From contig NC_064681.1 in the NCBI RefSeq assembly GCF_023278565.1, positions 868,001 to 932,000 of the forward strand: a DNA stretch of 64,000 nt, in the 5' to 3' direction. Source of the DNA: Colletotrichum lupini (lineage: Eukaryota; Ascomycota; Sordariomycetes; Glomerellales; Glomerellaceae). Both the position numbers and the translations under genes were made by a program. Under the pieces are notes generated by a model that saw only the letters and a program-made list of their open reading frames with translations, did not search any database and was not told the DNA's origin. Positions 36,501 to 46,978 of this stretch are shown in pieces. Position 1 is the stretch's first letter. Each line of letters opens with the position of its first letter.

Positions 36501-38837
36501 CTGCCCACAACGCTTCTAATTATGTCTAATCGCACATGGCATGGTTGATCGCCTCCCTCACCCTCAAACATCACTTCACGTCGTTATAAAACCAAACCAA
36601 GCCAAACGTTTCCCGACTTAGCAGCTCCATCCCTCCCATGTGGCATGAACCACTTACCGTGTTGCCCCCTCCTTCCCACGCGACGCACGTGCAGAAATTC
36701 CAGGGACGGACGACCAGCTGGGATGTAACTCGCTCCGACACTGATGGGCAAAACGACTACCTTATTTTTGGGCCTGTCAATGTTTTGGAATGAAATCGAG
36801 CAGCAGTTGCCACTGGCCAGCGACCCCTCTCCGCTCGCTCGCTTTCGCTGATCGGTTTGGTTTCCCTTTCGCCCTTGAAGAGTGGGAAAGGGGGGTATAC
36901 CTTGAATGTCACACACACTTTGCTATACGGATACAACACTCCTCTCAAGTTGGTTGGGTTGATATGGAAACGTTCCTCGCAGCCCGTTAACTCCGAGATT
37001 TTCTCACTTTGGTTTTGCTTAACTTGTGTTTACATCACAGGGACTTTGCAGGGAGATAGAGTGGTCAGAAGTGCTGACTAGGCTTCGTAACCACGGTACG
37101 TGGCCCCTCCAATCTGCAAGAGAAGGCCGGCCAAATGTCCGGACAAGGAGGACGAATGAGATAGTAGAGGCGCGATCTCAACAACCTCGGGAATTCGCCA
37201 GATCAACTCTGGACTCCCCGATGCCCACTTTATGGCACTGACCTAAAGGTCTAATGTAGCGGCGTAATGATGCGTTGTTTCCCGCTTTTTGGGTGGTGCT
37301 CTTGGTGCCCATCAATATCATCGGGGGTGGCGCAGAGGGCAGTGCCAAGACATTTTGGAAATCACCAACGGAACACGCGCCAGGATTACTTCTCTTACAG
37401 GAACTAACACCACTCACGCGAGCCAGTATGAAGTATATCGCTCACCTACACAGTACGTTTCCCAGCCTCCCAACCCCGGTCCGATAATTCCATCTCCTTC
37501 CCCGGCTTCGTCAAATCAGTCAAGAAGGAAAGAAGAGGCTGCACAGCCTAGCTTACCGGTTCCGTGAGCCTTGGTATACAGAGTACCGCGGTTTACACAT
37601 CATAGTGTGTCGTCACTTACACGGGGCGAGCTAGCTCATAGTCGTATTTCAACGACGACGCGCTCTGGCTTCATCATCGCCAAGACGTTTTGGCTTGACC
37701 GTTGCGCGTCGTTGCTGCAAAGTCATCGGTCTTCACGCCGATCCCAGAAGGAAGCAAAAATCCGAAATTAGATTTTCTGTTTCTTCACTGGCTCATGGTG
37801 ATGGTTATTGGAACTTTTTTTTTTTCATGGTGCCAGTACGTGGATAGGCAGCAGTATTTCCTCCCCGTTACCGAAACTTTATTTTCTCGGTAACACGGCT
37901 ATGTGGCCTTAGTCGAACGATCGATGTTTATTCTTTGTCATTACGGAGTATCTGGGACTCGATATGTCTCTTTCACCATTCCGTACGGATACTGAATTGA
38001 CTGACATTTGGTGATGTCCTCCTGTTGTCTGGCGACGGCAAGACAAGCTTTCCGCATAAAAAGCCTTCTTCGGCTACTTGCTCATTGCTGAGGAAGTGTT
38101 GGTGAACGGTAAGGAAGTTGCGTCGCGTGATCAAAGACAAGAGACCCCGAATCGGCGAACAATGAAAATAAAGTATTTCATGAACCGAGAAAACAGTGGC
38201 TATGCGCAATATTGAAGTAATGGTATCACGCGGACCGCCATGCCAGGCTGCCTTATTTTTGCCATGTGAGAACCTTTTGAAACATCGGATCTGTACACTT
38301 GTATGTAGAAATCCTGAAGCTGCGAAGTAATCATCAATTCCATCCTTGGCGATATACAGTCACTATTCGCAAGTTCTTGGGGTTCCCTCTTGGTATGGTA
38401 AACTCGGTGAGGGACCCGTACCTCAACTATTCCCGTCCCGTCCTCCAGGTTTCGATTGAACGAAAAGCCCGCGCCCCGCCAATCACGGAGCCCGGGCCTC
38501 TGAACGGCGGGGAGGGGCGAAGGGGAAAGGACGCAGACCAGAACCCGCCCCACCATGGAAGAAGCCCGGACCAAGCTCAAGCTCATTTTCCCACCGAACC
38601 TCTCACCCTAGCCTTCTCGGCCAAACATCCCAGCCGCCAAAAAACACACCCACGATCTCTCAACGACGTCACCCCGCGACAAAGCGAAAAATCCGTAACC
38701 AAATATCGAGGGACATTTGTCGAATTGGTAACCAGGCCCCGATAACGGACCTCCAAAGCAAGACCATAGGACCTAAGCCCCTCCTACAAACAGACAAACA
38801 AACGCCACGACACACCAGGACACAACCCAGCGGCGCA

Positions 38838-39688
38838 ATGGCGGATAGAGGCTCACACAGAGGCGGCGGCCGAGGCGGAGGCGGAGGAGGAGGAAACTAC
38901 CGCGGCGGAAGGGGAGGAGGTCGCGGCGGCGGCGGCGGCGGCGACCGAGGCGGAGCCCAGGGCTCGGGCGGCGATCGCGAGAGGCCCAAGAAGGAGAACA
39001 TCCTCGACTTGTCAAAGTATGTGGACAAGCAGATTACTGTCAAGTTCAACGGCGGGCGCGAAGGTGCGTTGTATCTTGTCCCCCTTTTTCCTTTTTTCCC
39101 TTTTCCTTCTTGCCCCCCCTCCCATGGTTCTTGCGAAGGGGGAGGGGGAGGGGCTGTGTGTGTGTGTGTGTGTGGGAATCATGCGTGTATCGGTTGCTGA
39201 CGTTAGGAAACCACAGTCACCGGAACGTTGAAGGGATACGATGCGCTGATGAACCTGGTGCTGGACGAGGTCCAGGAAGTCATGAGAGGTACGTGTGTCT
39301 CTACCTTTGCCTTTGCCCCATCCTTGGCGTAAACCAGAAAGGGGACCGGGGGGGGGGGGGGGGGGGCTCCCAATTGTGCGCCGGGGGCCAACGAAAAAAA
39401 ACAAACCAAAAACAAAGAGAAAAAACAAAAAACCACGAGGCCCAGCACCCACTCGGCCGCCCCGGACACCCCCCCCACACCCCCCACCCCCGCACCCAGA
39501 GACGGGGGAGCTCTCAATATGGCTTCGCGGCTGACAAGAAACAAACAACTCAAACAGACGAAGAAGGAAACGAAACGACCAGGTCCCTAGGCCTCATCGT
39601 CGCCCGCGGAACCCTCCTCGTCCTCGTCAGCCCCGTCGACGGAAGCGAGCCCATAGCGAACCCGTTTGCGCAGCCCGAGGAGGAGTGA
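38838..39688 (+). CDS. lsm7: U6 snRNA-associated Sm-like protein LSm7
   Basis: LSm7 is a subunit of the LSm1-7 ring (cytoplasmic mRNA decapping and decay) and the LSm2-8 ring (nuclear U6 snRNA). Exons 38838-39063, 39217-39288 and 39558-39688 give 142 residues, each junction in phase 1. The Sm fold is clear from about residue 53: ENILDLSKYVDKQITVKFNG (Sm1) and GTLKGYDALMNLVLDEVQEV, then RSLGLIVARGTLLVLVSPVD (Sm2) and IANPF as in human LSM7. Residues 1-50 are an Arg-Gly-Gly rich extension absent from human and yeast LSm7. Intron 2 (39289-39557) contains a run of 19 G. The gene converges with PAN3, another mRNA-decay gene, with 834 bases between the stops. Confidence 0.93.
39348..39366. repeat. 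G19 homopolymer inside LSM7 intron 2
   Basis: Nineteen consecutive G on the transcribed-sense strand, followed about 100 bases later in the same intron by C-rich sequence (39466-39491) that could pair with it. Confidence 0.9.
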
Positions 39689-40522
39689 ATAAACCCGAGA
39701 AAGGAGGGGGGGAGTCAGGGGGCTGAATTCGACTTGATATCCCAGCTGTGTGTGTGAGGCAGAAAAGGAAGGCAAGGGAAGTGGGGGCCCATCCAGCGAC
39801 ACTCATCGATAAGGCATGGTTTAATGTGCCCTGCGAGATGGGATGCGACTTGGGGCTGGACGTCTGGGTAAACGCGAGACGGTAATGTTGCTTGCGTGTC
39901 GTAGGCATGCAGCATACATCAGCATGAGGACATGAATATGACGATGGCATATCAAAAAGATCCACCAGATAGAAAGACCAACGAAAAAGAAAAAGGGGGG
40001 AGGGGGGGTTGGTGGGAAGGTATGGCACAAATATCATGGCGGGAAGAGCAGCATGAGTGAGGGCCTTTGCCGGTCCCCCGGCCTCACCTCCTCGTGCACG
40101 ACAAACATGAATGAAAAAGAGATTTATTTCGTTACTGTTCTTTACCCGCATTCGTACTCTCCCATCTAACTGCATCTCACCATAGTCAGCGAGACCGCTC
40201 ACTCCCCTTTCTCTATTCCTTCTCCGCTCAATCCGAAGGCTCCTATACGCTCCTCTTATACGTTCAAACCTGGCAAGCAAGCGAGTGAACACATTGCGTC
40301 CACTTGTCGTCTCACGCGCCGTTCCCACCGTTCGTTCATCCTTGGTCCAACGTCTCAAAACCAACGCTATGTCAGTCATCACACTCCGTAGTGGTTTCTC
40401 GCATCATTCGAAACGCAGCCCCGTGCATTGCAATCCAAGTACGTCGAAGCCTCGTTCCCCATCCTTTCGTGACCGTGATCTCGATCCTTGTCGTAACCGT
40501 GGCAATCCCAACCCTCCCCGTT
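39689..40522. other. Convergent spacer between LSM7 and PAN3
   Basis: Contains the two 3' ends. A 251-codon minus-strand frame (39627-40382) overlaps the LSM7 coding end in antisense and has no recognisable domain, so I regard it as non-coding. Confidence 0.5.
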
Positions 40523-43407
40523 CTAGTGAGAGGTGCCCTGGAACCCTCGGTTCGACGTCTGTTTCCCTGCCTTGAGAAGCTCCCCGAAAGCATTGCCGAG
40601 CTGTTTCTTCAGCTCCTTATAGCTGACGACAAAGCTCGTCTGCTCGTCTCGACTCGTGAGGCAGATTCGGTCGTCGCTACCGGCGTCCAGCCTGTTGAGG
40701 CATCGGATAATGTGGCCCATGTCTACTACGGGATTTCCGTTCGCGTCGACTTGGTGGAATACGTAGTCCCGGAATAGTTTGAGCATGTATCGCTCGCCGT
40801 TTTCTGACCAGTTCCTGTCGCCGTCGAATTCCTGCCGTTCGTTGACGGCACCAAGCTTGGCCATAAGGCGCACTATGCGGCCGTTTTCTAGTTCGCGGAA
40901 CAGGTCCGACTTCAGGGCGTCCGCTTCCTGTAAACTGGCATCTAGCGTGGCAACCATATGGACTGCGATGCCCCGGACAAATTCTTCTATACCCTTGGGC
41001 GTGGCACCAACCTGAGAGGGAGTCAGAAGCCACAAGACAGTATCCGTGATTTCTTTCGAGTAAACCCTGCTCATCTGTTCCATCGACCCTTTGAGGTTCG
41101 TGAGCTGGTTCGGCGGCGTGTTAGTAGCTAGTGATAAAATGAGTTTCCCGAATTGAATCAAGTCCTCTTGTTGCAGCTCCTGAACGGGCCGACGGTTGTC
41201 GAACTGAACGACATCCAAAATGGAGCAGGCACTCAGCCGGATGCGATTCTTGTCCGTCACAATGACCTTGCTCATATCAAGGCATCTGGCAGCCAGATTC
41301 AATGTGTGGATAGCCTTCAAGGCATTGGCTATCTGGGAAATATAGCCCCATAGCACGCTTTCGGTTATGGGGTTCTTTGCGCTGAAGCGGGTGCCGTGGG
41401 TGGAAGCCGGTTGAGAAAAGTGAAGTTCGGCGAGTGTCTTGGAGAGGGGATGGTAGTCTTGTACGAAGAACAGGGAACTGTCGCCAAATGCTCTCGTGGT
41501 GAAGGCGTCATGTATTCCCACCACATTGCCGTTGTTGAGCCTTCGCCACTCCTTGACAGAGCGAATAGCTTGCTCGTTGGTGAGTCGGTACCCTGTTCTG
41601 CATTAGTAATGTCGAGGATAGGCATTGCCGGAGAGCATACCCTCAAGCCGTCTGAGACAGTATGTTTTGCCGTTCTTCGAGGATGTAGCCTTGTACACCC
41701 ATGTGGTGTAGCCAAAGACACTGGAACTCTTCCGATGACTGGTATCAAGGGGAACGAGGGAGTAGTAGTTGTCTAACGGAGGTAGTGTCGAGTCTTCAAC
41801 AGCGTTAGAAATCTATAGTACCTGTTGTTCATTGTGCAGCTTACTTGGCATGACCTGCTGCAAGGCCTCGGACTTGCGTTGCATCTCTTCGCGCATCTTC
41901 TCAGGTAAGAAGAAGTCGTGAATTTGCCTTTGGAACGGCATCAAATCATCTCGATACGGCCCAACCGGTGCGTACAGATGGTATTGAAGCTGCCGGACGT
42001 CAGTTTTGCCATAGAAAAATATCTAGTTCGCGTCCTCTCACCGGTTGAAGCGGAGCTGTGTAAGCATTTTGATGTTGGAAGTAGGCCCCTGAGCCAGCGA
42101 GTCCGGTAGGATCATCGGCATAAGGGTTGAAAGGTGTGGCCGGTAATGGCTGGGCAACATTGGGCATAGCAAAGGGGTCAAATGAGAGCCCTGTGTCGGA
42201 AGCTGGGCCATTGGCAGTAATCTTTTTCGATGTTAGTCTCAAATAAGCTGTTAGGCATGGTCATCCATACGCCAGTACTCAACTCAAAGTTTGATGGAGT
42301 AAATTCTCGAAATGTAGCAGGGTTAAATACTGTCGACGCGGCTTCTCCATCTGGAGCGGCGGCTGGCGTCGCAGCTGTGAAGAAGTTAGATGAGATAGTC
42401 CGTGATACAACATGGCTCAAGACGTACAGCCTGCTCCTCTGGGAGTAAAAACGGCTGCACTCGCAGCCTGGGAGGAAAATGTCGATTTCTTGGAGCCCGC
42501 TATCGTATTTGCACTCGGTGATGCCACCGAGGGCAGACCGGCGGGTGTGAATGAAGGCGAGTCGACATTGAGGGCCTTTCTCGCGCTATTAAAACCCAAC
42601 TGTTAGCTTTCTACTATCATTGTTTGTCGTTAGGTTTGATTATTTCCCGTCATCGTCAATGCTCGCTCTACAAGTTAGTAGTCTACACCTCATCCTCCAT
42701 GGCGCTATCCAAATTTCATTCACATTTCTTTGGCCACAGCTTTAGTCCACATCGACCATAGGGTGACCAGTCCGAGATCCACGGACATCTTGCTGCATAT
42801 CGCGATGTATGCCAAAGCCGATCGGCGGGACTTCATCCAGGACTGCGATTCCAAGATCCACCTCCTCCTTCTATGCGAAGTAGGCCTCAATGTCGAGAAC
42901 TTTAGTCCGCAACAAAGCTCGTCAGGCACATGTATCGCCAGAGTCTAGCACCGCTGCTGATCCTATGCCAAGGCCTCTACAATCGAGGCGCCTCCTTTTC
43001 CTCTAGTAGAGGAGCATCAGGTCTCGATAGCAAACGTCGACAGTTCTCGAGCATTTCGGACGGTTCTTTGGGCCATGGAAGTCGGTCACGATAGCGAAGC
43101 GGATCTGGACTGTGACCTACAAATCAGATTGGTTGCTCTGTCCTCCGGGACTATTCTGGACCGAGTTGGAACGATTCTGGTCGTGGTTGAAGGCGCAACC
43201 GGTGTTCTCGTATCGACAGTGTCCGTATATCATTACGTTTCGGCATAAGGTCTCTTTGTTTTCTAAGCCAATTGACAAGGCGTCAGCAATCCTGTGACGG
43301 CAACGTGGTCGGAAGGGCATCATGCGCGTTGACTCGCCTCGGATTTTGGGTTTCGGCGACCCAACTTGTCGACGGAGGTCGGACTGGGGGTATCGCGAGG
43401 TGGCCAT
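40523..43407 (-). CDS. pan3: PAN2-PAN3 deadenylation complex subunit PAN3
   Basis: PAN3 recruits the PAN2 nuclease to poly(A)-binding protein and starts mRNA poly(A) shortening in the cytoplasm. Eight exons are inferred: 43407-43338, 43262-43121, 42585-42428, 42374-42271, 42221-42042, 41989-41845, 41793-41641 and 41592-40523, giving 673 residues, phase-consistent throughout. Order: N-terminal CCCH zinc finger (CRNVMIYGHCRYENTGCAFNH, spacing 8-6-3), a PAM2-like PABP-binding motif LNVDSPSFTP (about residue 75), the linker with NPYADDPTGLAGSGAYF, HLYAPVGPYRDDLMPF, then the pseudokinase (RLTNEQAIRSVKEWRRLN, HDAFTTRAFGDSSLFFVQDY) and the C-terminal knob (MGHIIRCLNRLDAGSDDRI). Intron 1 appears to be GC-AG (75 nt, in frame); introns 4 and 6 appear to end in AAG; intron 2 is long (535 nt). 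Splice assignments rest on matching the family sequence from memory. Confidence 0.92.
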
Positions 43408-45354
43408 GATCAGTAGTTTCGGTGGAAGAAAGTTTGGCCCCCTTGGTCGACGTTACGACGTCTGCACAGAGTCAGCCAAATCCAAAGCCCATGATCGAGT
43501 TGTCGTCGAGGTCGTTTTCATGGTATGGACGCGCGCGCGCTGGGTGTGGACGGGGGGGAATTCAGGACTTGGGCTGTCTGAGCGGGGTGGAGAGAAGACA
43601 AAGGCGGGCAGAGAAGAAGGACTGGAGCTCGCGTGGGGCCTGGCGCGAAGCCGGACTGGGGGCAGAGGACATTTTTGGGCAGACGCACTTGATCCTTGCA
43701 GACATTTGCCATGGCTCGAACACGTTTGGTGGGGTAGGTGTCTCGATCATGGACACGATGCCGTGCACCAGGCGAGGGTCGAGGTTGACGGCAGATGAAT
43801 TTGGCGGATGATGCAAGGCAACGGAATGAAGTCGGAATAAGGTCGTGTCGAGATAGTACCTTAGGTAAGGCAAGGTAGAAGTAAAGCACCGATGCGCGCA
43901 CCGTATCTTTTCTTGGAAGGATGCGTACGGATATGCAGCCCAGCGCAGGAAAGGCGGGAGGGACCAGGAAGGACAGAGGGGAAAACAGGGACCGGCGACA
44001 ACGGCGCGACGGGCGGCGGAGCAGTCCAGTGAGGTAGGCGGTTTATGTGGGTGGGAAGACAGAGAGGTCAGATTTGCTACCGCGCGGCCAGGGAATACCC
44101 AAACCTACACAGGAGCGGGAGTTGGCGGTGCGAGCGGAGGTTAGGCGTGGTGGGAATGGAACCAACCAAGTCAAACCAACTTACAGCGTAGGTTGTGTCC
44201 AGTAGGTACTGAGAGGGGGGACAGTGACACACCCTCGCGACATGAAAACCGCTTAAAGTCAATGCTCTCGCACTATTAATCAACATTCGTGGGTAAACGT
44301 GCTGGATTTGGCCGTGAAAGTATGTCATTTCCACAATATCCGAGCGATAATAACATCTAGGTCGAAGCGGCCTTCACTTGGTGCATAATGAGGTGGATGT
44401 CACTCTCACACGACTCAGCTCATATACATTGCATGAATACTGGCTTGCTGTTACCCAACCTTGTGAAAATCGATACTTGATGTGGGAATGATAGCCGTAT
44501 TGGCATTCATGTTCATCCCAGGTAGGTAGCAAGTCACGTCAATTAAGGATACAAGGCACATTATGGAAAACGCTATCCGTATCATCTATTAGATATCCTG
44601 ATGATTTCTAAGAATTCTAGCACTTCCCCGTAGTGTTTGTAGCTGAGGAAAGATCATGTAGGTGTCCACTCATCCTTCACATCGCAGCGGGGCTATGTAC
44701 CTATCCGACACGTCTCCCCTCATCGGACAGATGCAATTGCCATGTGTCCAGATAAGCGATAAAACATACTCTTTAATTTTATGGCGTCACGAACGCGATT
44801 CGTCGCGCAGACGCCAGCAGTAGGTACTCCGTACCTTACCTTACTTCATGTACCTTGCCAAGCCCTTGAACATCCGCACTCCGCCCAATGACAAGTGTCG
44901 TCACCGGGCAAGACACTCTCGACAATCAGCTGCGACTAGCGGACCATCTCAGACACCCGGTCATTTGCTACCAACGCATCCAGCCTCTCGTCAATGAGCT
45001 GCATCAAAGCCCAAAGCCGCTCCTTTGATTCTTGAACTTGTTCCTCTGTCTCTCCCACGCATCCAGCTGTATTATTTTTCTTATTTCACGGTCAAATAGC
45101 CGACCTTTGCCAATTTATCACGACTTTGGCAGGCTGCTGCAACTACCGCGGAAGGGTCCTTCTCCGCTGCCTTGCTTAGCCACGTTGCTCTTCGCTGTGA
45201 CCAGCCCACTTCCGCCCTAGGCCTGACTCCTTTCACAACGTCAACCTGCGCATTCACCTATTTCCATGGACCACTAAATCTGCCTTTGGACTATACCCAT
45301 CGTCGCTTCGACATACTCGCCAATCTTGACTTGTGTGCAGCACCCAACGACAGC
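43408..45354. other. Divergent spacer between PAN3 and the Ubx2-like gene
   Basis: About 1.9 kb holding both promoters and 5' leaders. AAGGTA words occur at 43858-43876 and TACCTT words at 44833-44855. The part from 44340 to 44640 is visibly richer in A/T than its surroundings. No gene recognised. Confidence 0.5.
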
Positions 45355-46978
45355 ATGGCGGAGAGCGGAGACGTAGATTTGGGACAGCTGTCTGCAAGTC
45401 AGCAAGAGTCCCTCCAGCAATACACAAGTGTCACAAATCAGGAGCTCAAGGATGCGGTACCGCTGTTGCAGCGATCGCAATGGAACGTCCAGGTAAACTT
45501 TTGCAATGCGGCACTGGCCAGCTTGTGAATTATACTGACTGATCTGGGTACAGATCGCCATCGCCAAGTTCTTCGACGGCGAAGGCCCTGATCCTGTCGC
45601 AGAGGCAATGGCACAGGACATCCCCCGGACAGAAGCGCGGCACGAGAACCTTCAAGAGAGTCTGCTTGCCTCTGCAGCTCGTCCACCGGCTCCTCGGAGA
45701 GATCGACCCGACCCCGCGCCGCGAATCGTTCCTCAACCGAATACAGTCCACCGTCCACCATTCCTGATCGGGTTGCTCCTGGCACCCTTCAGCATCGGTT
45801 ACAGCATCGCATCTAAGGTGTTTCGGACCGTCTTCTACCTGCTCAGTTTTCTTCCCCGACAGATCCGGCCACGGGCCATCACGAGCGGGCCGGGGAATGG
45901 GCTGCGGAGTACCAATGGGCGCCGGATGCTCATGCCCCGAGACACGGCCGCACGTTTCAAGCGTGAATTCGAGGAAGAATATGGAAGCACCGAATTGCCC
46001 TGGTTCGAGGGCGGTATTGCCCAGGCACAAGACCTGGCCAAGAAGGACCTCAAGTTCTTACTTGTTGTTCTCATGTCGCCCGAACACGACGATACCGAAT
46101 CTTTCACGAGGGAAACTTTATTGAACCCAGATGTTGTCAGCTTCATCAATGACCCGGCGAACAATGTTATCTTGTGGGGCGGCAACATCCTGGACTCTGA
46201 AGCGTACCAGGTCGCCCAGGAATACAACTGCACAAAGTACCCATTTTCGGCGATCATCTGCCTCACGCCCAAGGAAGGAAGCACTAGAATGAGCATCATC
46301 AAGCGGCTTGCTGGCCCGATGCCGGCTACTGCGTACCTTGCGGAAGCTCAGATTGCCATCAACAAATACGCACCAGATCTAGCAGGTGTCCGAGCAGAGA
46401 GGACAGCACAAGAGGTGGCACGCAGTCTGCGAACTGAGCAAGATACGGCCTACGAACGATCGTTGGCCAAGGACAGGGAGAGAGCGCGACAGCGGCGCGA
46501 GGCGGAAAAGGCCGCGGCAGAAGCTGCACGCAAAGCCGAGGAAGAAGCCGAAGCGGCAGCGAGGCGCGAGGAGCTTGGCGATAAGTGGAAGCGCTGGCGG
46601 GCGACGACTATGGAAGACGAGCCACCAGCCAGCAACAAGGATGTGGTACGGATTGCGCTGAAGATGCCCGAGTCGTCTGGGGCTGGAAGAATCGTGCGCC
46701 GGTTCCGCAACGACACAACGATGGAAACGCTATACGCTTTCGTGGAGTGTTACGATGTGTTGACGGCATCAGAGGAAGTGTCAGAGAAGGCGGCTGTCAA
46801 GCCCGAGGGCTACGAGCACGAGTATCAGTTCCGCATTGCATCTGTGATGCCCCGGGTGGTGTACGAACCCAGCAAGGAGGAAACGATGGGGCAGAAGATT
46901 GGGCGGTCAGGGAATCTGATCGTGGAGGAAGTGTCGGCCGACGGCGAGTCAGACTCCGGCGAAGAATACTCGTCGTAG
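45355..46978 (+). CDS. ubx2: UBX-domain ERAD factor, Ubx2/FAF2 (UBXD8) type
   Basis: Membrane-anchored adaptor that brings Cdc48/p97 to ubiquitinated ER-associated degradation substrates. Exons 45355-45492 and 45554-46978 give 520 residues; the intron ends in GTACAG and restores WNVQIAIAKFFDG. Domain order: UBA (about 12-58, QELKDAVPLLQRSQWNVQ), a hydrophobic hairpin for monotopic ER or lipid-droplet insertion (about 100-136, PPFLIGLLLAPFSIGY), a UAS thioredoxin-like domain (about 165-290, KKDLKFLLVVLMSPEHDD and FINDPANNVILWGGN), an Ala/Glu/Arg-rich coiled coil (about 315-375) and a UBX domain (about 385-470, DVVRIALKMPESSGAGRIVR, then FRNDTTMETLYAFVEC). The tail is acidic. Domain order matches FAF2 rather than soluble UBX proteins such as Shp1. 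Confidence 0.92.

Larger units (their letters stand above)
31823..38837. other. Seven-kilobase divergent spacer
   Basis: Lies between the start codons of the Zn2Cys6 gene (-) and LSM7 (+). No ORF resembles a known protein. The longest, a 269-codon minus-strand frame at 34491-35300, has no domain and a skewed Ser/Pro composition. Simple repeats are dense at 32.0-33.8 kb and are listed separately. A spacer this long before a regulator gene could hold an extended promoter or non-coding transcripts, but nothing in the sequence proves it. Confidence 0.5.

Noticed and set aside
39627..40382. A 251-codon minus-strand ORF between LSM7 and PAN3
   Set aside because: It overlaps the well-supported LSM7 coding end in antisense and has no recognisable domain.
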